A DNA stretch of 9,768 nucleotides from an uncultured Lentisphaeria bacterium (GTDB lineage Bacteria > Verrucomicrobiota > Lentisphaeria > Victivallales > Victivallaceae): assembly GCA_903821255.1 (NCBI GenBank), contig CAIJKT010000778.1:1-9768 (forward strand), given 5' to 3'. The notes under the pieces were generated by a model that saw nothing but the letters and a program-made list of their open reading frames with translations, was not told the DNA's origin and ran no database searches. Position 1 is the stretch's first letter. Each line of letters opens with the position of its first letter. A program made the translations under genes and the position numbers. This document shows positions 5,849 to 9,768 of the stretch, piece after piece.

Positions 5849-6820
5849 GTGTGGCGGTTTGATAGAAAATGCTGCACTGGACTGTTGGTCATGGGGCTGC
5901 TGCTGATGGCTGCGCTTACCGGGGTGTTCGGCGCTGATGCCGGACAAACGCAAAATAAATCACAAACTAAATTGCGTTCGGATTTTGCGACAGCTCCGGT
6001 ATCAGTGACGAAAATTGCTGATGGTCTGGCTATGCTAAGCGGTCCCGGCGGGAATATCGGCGTATTCTACGGCCCTGACGGCGTTTTGCTTATTGATACC
6101 GGCCTGCCGGGGCGTGATGCCGATATCCGGCGCGCAGTCGCTCAGCTTGCCGGTGAGGCAAACATCAGGTTCGTGTTGAATACCCATTTCCATGCTGATC
6201 ATTCCGGTAACAATGCGTCATTTGCCGGAACCGGCGCAACCATAATTGCGCACGGGAATGTTCTCCGCAGGCTTTCCACAGAACAATTCAGTGATTTTAT
6301 GCAGCGCAAATCGCCACCCTGTCCCGCCGCCGCATGGCCAGTTTTAACGCTCGGAGATTCAGGCCAGATCCTGCTGAACGGCAAGCATGCGGTTTTGCAG
6401 TACATGCCGCCGCCCGCACATACTGACGGCGATGTTTTTGTGGTATTCCCTGAAATTAACGTAATGCATACCGGTGATTTGTTCTTTAATGGAATTTTCC
6501 CATATATCGACTATTCGGCAGGCGGTTCGCTGGAAGGCATGATTGCCGCACAGAAAAAACTGCTGCTGCTGATTGACGACAATACCAAGATCATTCCCGG
6601 ACACGGCCCCCCGGCGACAAAAAAAGACCTGGAAAAATCCATCAGGATGCTGGAAACCGTGCGCGACCGCATCAGGCCGCTGATAAACGCCGGAAAATCG
6701 CTTGAAGAAGTGCGGCAAGCCAGGCCGCTGGCTGACTTGAGCACCTGGGAACACGGCTTCCTGGATGCCGATTCTTTCACGAAACTGGTATATTTCATCT
6801 ATCAGCCGACACGCAGGTAA
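5849..6820 (+). CDS. Secreted metallo-beta-lactamase-fold hydrolase
   Basis: 323 residues. An N-terminal signal peptide (MWRFDRKCC, then a hydrophobic run, likely cleaved after VFGADA around residue 31) sends it out of the cytoplasm. The complete MBL zinc motif is present: THFHADH with H113, H115, D117 and H118, then H191 (PPAHTDGD), D210 (MHTGDLFF) and H252 (IPGHGP). That is the two-zinc ligand set of class B1-like/glyoxalase II-like hydrolases, but with D117 and no B1 cysteine: the third-site residue is D210, as in most non-lactamase members. The tail with the 'SLEEV' helix (284-288) is common in generic periplasmic MBL-fold proteins of unknown substrate. The start is GTG, 2-4 nt after GGGAGGAG; the next in-frame ATG (5891) lacks a ribosome site and would cut into the signal peptide. 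Divergent from the esterase and convergent with GH18. Beta-lactam hydrolysis should not be assumed. Confidence 0.9.
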   Translation: MWRFDRKCCTGLLVMGLLLMAALTGVFGADAGQTQNKSQTKLRSDFATAPVSVTKIADGLAMLSGPGGNIGVFYGPDGVLLIDTGLPGRDADIRRAVAQLAGEANIRFVLNTHFHADHSGNNASFAGTGATIIAHGNVLRRLSTEQFSDFMQRKSPPCPAAAWPVLTLGDSGQILLNGKHAVLQYMPPPAHTDGDVFVVFPEINVMHTGDLFFNGIFPYIDYSAGGSLEGMIAAQKKLLLLIDDNTKIIPGHGPPATKKDLEKSIRMLETVRDRIRPLINAGKSLEEVRQARPLADLSTWEHGFLDADSFTKLVYFIYQPTRR

Positions 6821-6872
6821 AATCAAGCTGATCCGGCATCAAAATCGTGCAGCGTAAGCATTCAGCTTGATT
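6821..6872. terminator. 11-bp inverted repeat at the junction of convergent genes, possible shared terminator
   Basis: Perfect arms AATCAAGCTGA (6821-6831) and TCAGCTTGATT (6862-6872) enclose 30 nt. The left arm starts right after the hydrolase stop, and the right arm covers two bases of the GH18 stop codon. Read on the minus strand the second arm runs into TTTT, which suits termination of the GH18 operon; on the plus strand there is no T run. The long loop makes this a weak terminator by the usual rules. Confidence 0.45.
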
Positions 6873-7956
6873 ACCGGGAATTTTGCCAGGCTTGTTTCAT
6901 CGCTCGGGCCAGCGGGGCGGAACCGTCAGGCATAATGTCGTGATGCATTGCCCAGCAGAAGACGCCGGGGTAACCGTTGGCTTGAGCCCAGGCGGTTTTT
7001 TCCGAGATGCTTTGCGGATCATCGGACGGAATCATGATTTTACCATCCGGCGAAGTAAACCGGGCGGCGCGCGTGGCGGGATCGTATTCCCGTTTCCAGT
7101 CCTTGACCAGCGGAACGATTTCCGCCCAGCCCAGCGCAGTTACTTTTTTGATTTTGTCGCCTTGCGGCACTTTTTCATAACGCCGGCAGTTTTCATAGGC
7201 ATAAGCATAGAACGGCAGTCCGATGCAGATTTTTTCACGGGGGATTTTCAACTCTTCAGCAAGGTATTTCAACGTTTTGGCAAATCCCACCTGGCGCTGA
7301 TCATCTGCCGCGGGTTCCAGCGCGGCATGGTAGCCGGCGGTTTGCGAACCCTGATCGTAGGCCATCAGATTAATGAAATCGAGTTGCGTACGCAAAATTT
7401 CCGGATCCAGTTTGCCGGTAAACCAACTGCCGCAGGGCAGGGCGGCGAATACATACATTTTCCGTTTTTTTGCTTCTCCGATCTGATCCATTTTGCGGCG
7501 GAGTTCACAGATCAGTTTACTCCATAATTTGCCTTGTTCAGTAGTGATGGAGTTTTCCCAGTCCAGGTCTACGCCATCGTAATCGTTCTGTTCGACGAAT
7601 CCGGCGATGCCGTCGGCGAGGCGCTTGAATGTCTCCGGATTGGCGCAGATCGAAGGAAACAGCTTGTAGCTGCCGCCGCCGAGGCTGATAATCACCTTTA
7701 CGCCGTTTTGATGGGCGAGCGTAACCAGGCTGGTGCATGGATAACGTCCCGGAACCAGGACCGGGGAACCGTCTTCTTTGGCTTTCAGGAATGCCTGGAA
7801 GATGAAATTATAAGTAGTGAAGTCGATTTTTTCCACCGGCAGTTTGTCCATGCCCCATTTTTCGGTGGCATAATATCCTCCCAGTATTTTTTCCGTTCCG
7901 GCTGCGGCATTCCAGCCCAGCAGCAATACCCCGGCGGCGATGATGAGTCTTGTCAT
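6871..7956 (-). CDS. Secreted glycoside hydrolase family 18 protein (chitinase-like)
   Basis: 361 residues with a signal peptide (MTRLIIAAGVLLLGWNAAAG, cleavage near 20). GH18 enzymes cleave beta-1,4-GlcNAc linkages by a substrate-assisted mechanism. The TIM-barrel signatures are all present: SLGGGS at 91-96, the catalytic DGVDLDWE at 127-134 with general acid E134 and D130/D132, the substrate-binding MAYD at 198-201, and a C-terminal FCWAMHHD carrying the barrel-floor Trp. GLPFYAYAYEN matches the usual GxPFYG-like strand. With no carbohydrate-binding module and a single catalytic domain it resembles small exo-acting or endo-N-acetylglucosaminidase-like members as much as true chitinases. The start has AGAG 8 nt upstream. 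It is the last gene of the putative operon, 21 nt after the second prepilin-like gene, so its expression is probably tied to the LacI-type regulator at the head. Confidence 0.93.
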   Translation of the reverse strand: MTRLIIAAGVLLLGWNAAAGTEKILGGYYATEKWGMDKLPVEKIDFTTYNFIFQAFLKAKEDGSPVLVPGRYPCTSLVTLAHQNGVKVIISLGGGSYKLFPSICANPETFKRLADGIAGFVEQNDYDGVDLDWENSITTEQGKLWSKLICELRRKMDQIGEAKKRKMYVFAALPCGSWFTGKLDPEILRTQLDFINLMAYDQGSQTAGYHAALEPAADDQRQVGFAKTLKYLAEELKIPREKICIGLPFYAYAYENCRRYEKVPQGDKIKKVTALGWAEIVPLVKDWKREYDPATRAARFTSPDGKIMIPSDDPQSISEKTAWAQANGYPGVFCWAMHHDIMPDGSAPLARAMKQAWQNSR

Positions 7957-7977
7957 TTCAGTTCTCTTTTGTATGTG

Positions 7978-8664
7978 TTAATAAAGTTGCGTTTTGGTCT
8001 TGTTGTCAAAATCGACCAGAATATACTGGAAGCGGTTCCATACGTCGGTGATATCGGTTCCGTTCGAGACCCAGTAGAGTATCCGGGATGATTGAAAGTC
8101 GCGCAGCGAACTGGCGGCGGCATGACCGTCCAGAAACAGCACATTGGCGCTTTTGTTATGGCTGAGGAACGGATAAGCGTAATTGTCGGTATTGCCCTTG
8201 ACGGCAAGAACAAAAGGACATTTTTTGTTGACGCTCCAGCCGTCGGAGAGCAGGAACAGACTGGACGGGTAGCGCTGGATTTTGATTGGAAGACAGGGAT
8301 AGCCCGCCTGCCCGAATGGAATGTAGCGGGCTGCATAAGTCTGTGACAGCCGGGAATAGGCGGTTGAAAGCGCAGTTTGCGGACAGAAGAAAATCTTGTC
8401 GCCGGTCACGTACTTTTCGGATGCCAGTTTATCCCCGTAGAATTTCAGATTGGAGGCATCCGGCAGCCAGAGTAAGCTGTTGTAATCATTGGCGTATTGC
8501 GCGAACGCCAGACCGGCCTGCTTCTGGTTGTTCAGACAATTTACGGCTTTGGCCCTGTCCCTGGCTTTATTCAATGCCGGAAGCAGCATTGAGGCCAAAA
8601 TCGCGATGATCGCGATCACGACCAGGAGTTCGATGAGAGTGAAATTTTTCTTGATTGAAACCAT
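7978..8664 (-). CDS. Prepilin-type N-terminal cleavage/methylation protein with H-x9-DG domain (copy 2)
   Basis: 228 residues. A type IV pilin-like N-terminus ([12 protein letters not shown], then a hydrophobic helix to about 30) precedes a soluble domain. F8 would be residue 1 of the mature form and E12 the conserved Glu5. The residue before the cut is Asn, not the usual Gly. The soluble part has FCPQTA at 93-98, TYAARY at 109-114, LLSDGWS at 138-144, and a perfect H-x9-DG: H169, nine residues, D179-G180, as in the 'prepilin-type processing-associated H-X9-DG' family, which is hugely expanded in Planctomycetota and Lentisphaerota. The protein is likely anchored in the inner membrane or assembled as a pseudopilin; its role is not established. 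GAAG stands 7 nt before the ATG. It lies 34 nt after copy 1 and 21 nt before GH18. The first 40 codons are nearly identical in DNA to copy 1. Confidence 0.93.
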   Translation of the reverse strand: MVSIKKNFTLIELLVVIAIIAILASMLLPALNKARDRAKAVNCLNNQKQAGLAFAQYANDYNSLLWLPDASNLKFYGDKLASEKYVTGDKIFFCPQTALSTAYSRLSQTYAARYIPFGQAGYPCLPIKIQRYPSSLFLLSDGWSVNKKCPFVLAVKGNTDNYAYPFLSHNKSANVLFLDGHAAASSLRDFQSSRILYWVSNGTDITDVWNRFQYILVDFDNKTKTQLY

Positions 8665-8668
8665 GATA
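8546..8668 (-). repeat. 123-bp near-identical repeat, copy in the second prepilin-like gene
   Basis: Pairs with 9261-9383 at a constant offset of 715. I count four mismatches (8554, 8555, 8592, 8638). It covers the signal/prepilin segment plus 4 nt upstream of the ATG; beyond it the two genes diverge strongly. Confidence 0.85.
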
Positions 8669-8698
8669 ATCTTCTTTCTGGATTGAAAGTTTTCCGCA

Positions 8699-9379
8699 TT
8701 AATAGAGCTGCACTTTTGTTCTGCTGTCGAAACCGGTCAGAATATATTTGAAGCGGTTGTCGGTACCGTCGAATTTCTCCCAATAGAGGACTTTGGACGA
8801 TTGGAAGTCATCTGTTTTGCAGGCGGCAACGTGGCCGTCGAGGAACAGTACGTTGGCGCTTTGAGCATGACTGAGAAACGGATATGCATAAATATCGGCA
8901 AGGGACTTGGAAGAAAGGGCATAAGGACACTGCTTGGTGACGCTCCAGCCATCGCTGAGCAGATACAGCCTGGAAGGACTGTGCTGTACCTTGATCGAGA
9001 TGCACGGATAGTTCGGCAGCGAGGGCGTGGCGTAACGGGCGGCATAGGTCAGCCACCACCAACTATAGGCGCCTATCCCGTACTGTGCAGTCTGCGGGCA
9101 AACGAACGTTTTCTGGTTGGTTATATACTTTTCGTCGAATAGTTTGCGACTATATATTTTCAGCGCGGAATCGTCTGAAAGCCATAGGAATCCATTGTAA
9201 TCATTGGCGTATTGTGTAAATCCCAGACCGACTTGTTTCTGATTGCTCATGCAATTGATTGCTTTGGCTTTGTCCCTGGCTTTATTCAATGCCGGAAGCA
9301 GCATTGCGGCCAAAATCGCGATGATCGCGATCACGACCAGGAGTTCGATGAGTGTGAAATTTTTCTTGATTGAAACCAT
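8699..9379 (-). CDS. Prepilin-type N-terminal cleavage/methylation protein with H-x9-DG domain (copy 1)
   Basis: 226 residues, paralogous to the next gene over its whole length. It has the same [12 protein letters not shown] start (F8, E12, Asn before the cut), CPQTA at 94-98, TYAARY at 111-116, LLSDGWS at 140-146, the H-x9-DG motif (H171, D181-G182) and the same C-terminus ending Q-L-Y. The middle differs most at 99-110, where a Trp-rich AYSWWWL stretch replaces a polar one; that could be a ligand-contacting loop. The ribosome site AGGAG, 7 nt before the ATG, is the best in the operon, so this copy may be the more highly translated. It starts 16 nt after the stop of the LacI-type gene. The family is known for processing-associated pseudopilin-like proteins; a role in surface polysaccharide binding or secretion is only inference. 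Confidence 0.93.
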   Translation of the reverse strand: MVSIKKNFTLIELLVVIAIIAILAAMLLPALNKARDKAKAINCMSNQKQVGLGFTQYANDYNGFLWLSDDSALKIYSRKLFDEKYITNQKTFVCPQTAQYGIGAYSWWWLTYAARYATPSLPNYPCISIKVQHSPSRLYLLSDGWSVTKQCPYALSSKSLADIYAYPFLSHAQSANVLFLDGHVAACKTDDFQSSKVLYWEKFDGTDNRFKYILTGFDSRTKVQLY

Positions 9380-9383
9380 GATA
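9261..9383 (-). repeat. 123-bp near-identical repeat, copy in the first prepilin-like gene
   Basis: The partner of 8546-8668, same orientation, four mismatches by eye. The identity ends abruptly 4 nt upstream of the ATG, where the ribosome sites of the two genes differ. Confidence 0.85.
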
Positions 9384-9395
9384 CCTCTCCTTTTT

Positions 9396-9768
9396 TTAGG
9401 TTGAAAGTCTTTCTACTATAGCTGGTTCAACAATGATGTTGCGCCAGGGTTGTCCGGGATTGATAGTCCGGCTGATCAGGCATTCGGCGGCCTGAATGGC
9501 GATTTGCTGTCCATTAACGCATACCGAACTCATCGGGATGCGGTAACTGGTGGCCCACTGGGTATTGTAATAACCCAGAATGGCGATGTCATCCGGGATG
9601 CCGATGCCCATCGCGGCGGCAATTCTGTAGAACGGTCTGGCCATGTAATCGCCGAACGCAAAAATGGCGTCCGGGCGGTATTGTCGAAGCCGCTCTTCCA
9701 GAAGTTCATAATGTCCGTTTTCGAAAAGTTCCTCCTGGTAATCAATAATCATTTCCGGGGTTAATTCA
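9396..9768 (-). CDS. LacI-family transcriptional regulator, C-terminal part (cut by window edge)
   Basis: The frame is open to the right edge, so the gene's N-terminal DNA-binding half lies outside; the ATG at 9752 is an internal Met, not the start. The visible 124 or so residues match the C-terminal lobe of LacI/GalR-type periplasmic-binding-protein-like sensor domains. [13 protein letters not shown] corresponds to the usual 'PDAIFA.ND..A' segment, [15 protein letters not shown] to 'G..IP.DI.I.G.DN', then [22 protein letters not shown], and the typical end [13 protein letters not shown]. The usual D in 'GxDN/GFDN' is Y here (GYYN). Such proteins bind a sugar or nucleoside and dimerise on palindromic operators. 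It heads the operon, 16 nt before prepilin-like copy 1, so it probably autoregulates and controls the pilin-like and GH18 genes. The absence of the helix-turn-helix from view is the main uncertainty. Confidence 0.85.
   Translation of the reverse strand, partial: ELTPEMIIDYQEELFENGHYELLEERLRQYRPDAIFAFGDYMARPFYRIAAAMGIGIPDDIAILGYYNTQWATSYRIPMSSVCVNGQQIAIQAAECLISRTINPGQPWRNIIVEPAIVERLST

Noticed and set aside
6883..8091. Two long plus-strand open frames (214 and 185 codons) opposite the GH18 and prepilin-like genes
   Set aside because: They are antisense shadows of strongly supported genes, without ribosome sites or recognisable domains.
8603..8619. Repeated ATCGCGAT units in both prepilin-like genes, looking like a short tandem repeat
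   Set aside because: They are explained by the coding of the conserved VIAIIAI hydrophobic segment.
1..9768. CRISPR arrays, tRNA/rRNA genes, transposases, phage or defence genes
   Set aside because: I looked on both strands and saw no regularly spaced repeats, no RNA-gene signatures and no such protein motifs.

Overview
The window looks like a chromosomal segment from a Lentisphaerota (Victivallis-like) bacterium or a close relative in the Planctomycetota/Verrucomicrobiota group. This is an inference from gene content. Two prepilin-type proteins carry the [17 protein letters not shown]-terminus and an H-x9-DG motif. They sit beside a secreted GH18 glycosidase, a large sialate O-acetylesterase-family protein and a LacI-type regulator, a mix typical of gut or marine polysaccharide degraders in those phyla. 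No rRNA, tRNA, CRISPR array, transposase or phage gene is visible.

Left part (1-1500, minus strand): a housekeeping pair, proB (glutamate 5-kinase with PUA domain) followed after 24 nt by miaB (tRNA methylthiotransferase, cut by the window edge). Diverging from proB is a plus-strand DRE-TIM metallolyase/aldolase-like enzyme (1653-2621). A 20-bp near-palindrome overlaps its putative promoter.

Middle part (2700-6820): an orphan small membrane protein on the minus strand, then a secreted sialate O-acetylesterase-family gene, also minus. Its reading frame is broken by one in-frame TAG, so the catalytic part (3893-5593) is separated from an intact-looking C-terminal domain (3440-3892). The esterase has a near-consensus promoter followed at once by a 10-6-10 inverted repeat, a good operator candidate. 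Divergent from it is a secreted metallo-beta-lactamase-fold hydrolase with its own near-consensus promoter. Two related plus-oriented promoter/leader modules lie on either side of the esterase gene.

Right part (6871-9768, minus strand): a compact putative operon running from the right edge: LacI-family regulator (partial), two paralogous H-x9-DG prepilin-type proteins, then a GH18 glycosidase. Intergenic gaps are 16, 34 and 21 nt. The arrangement suggests sugar-responsive co-expression of pseudopilin-like surface proteins with a secreted chitinase-type enzyme. This operon and the interrupted esterase are the most interesting parts of the window. The GH18 gene converges on the hydrolase gene, and an 11-bp inverted repeat spans their junction.
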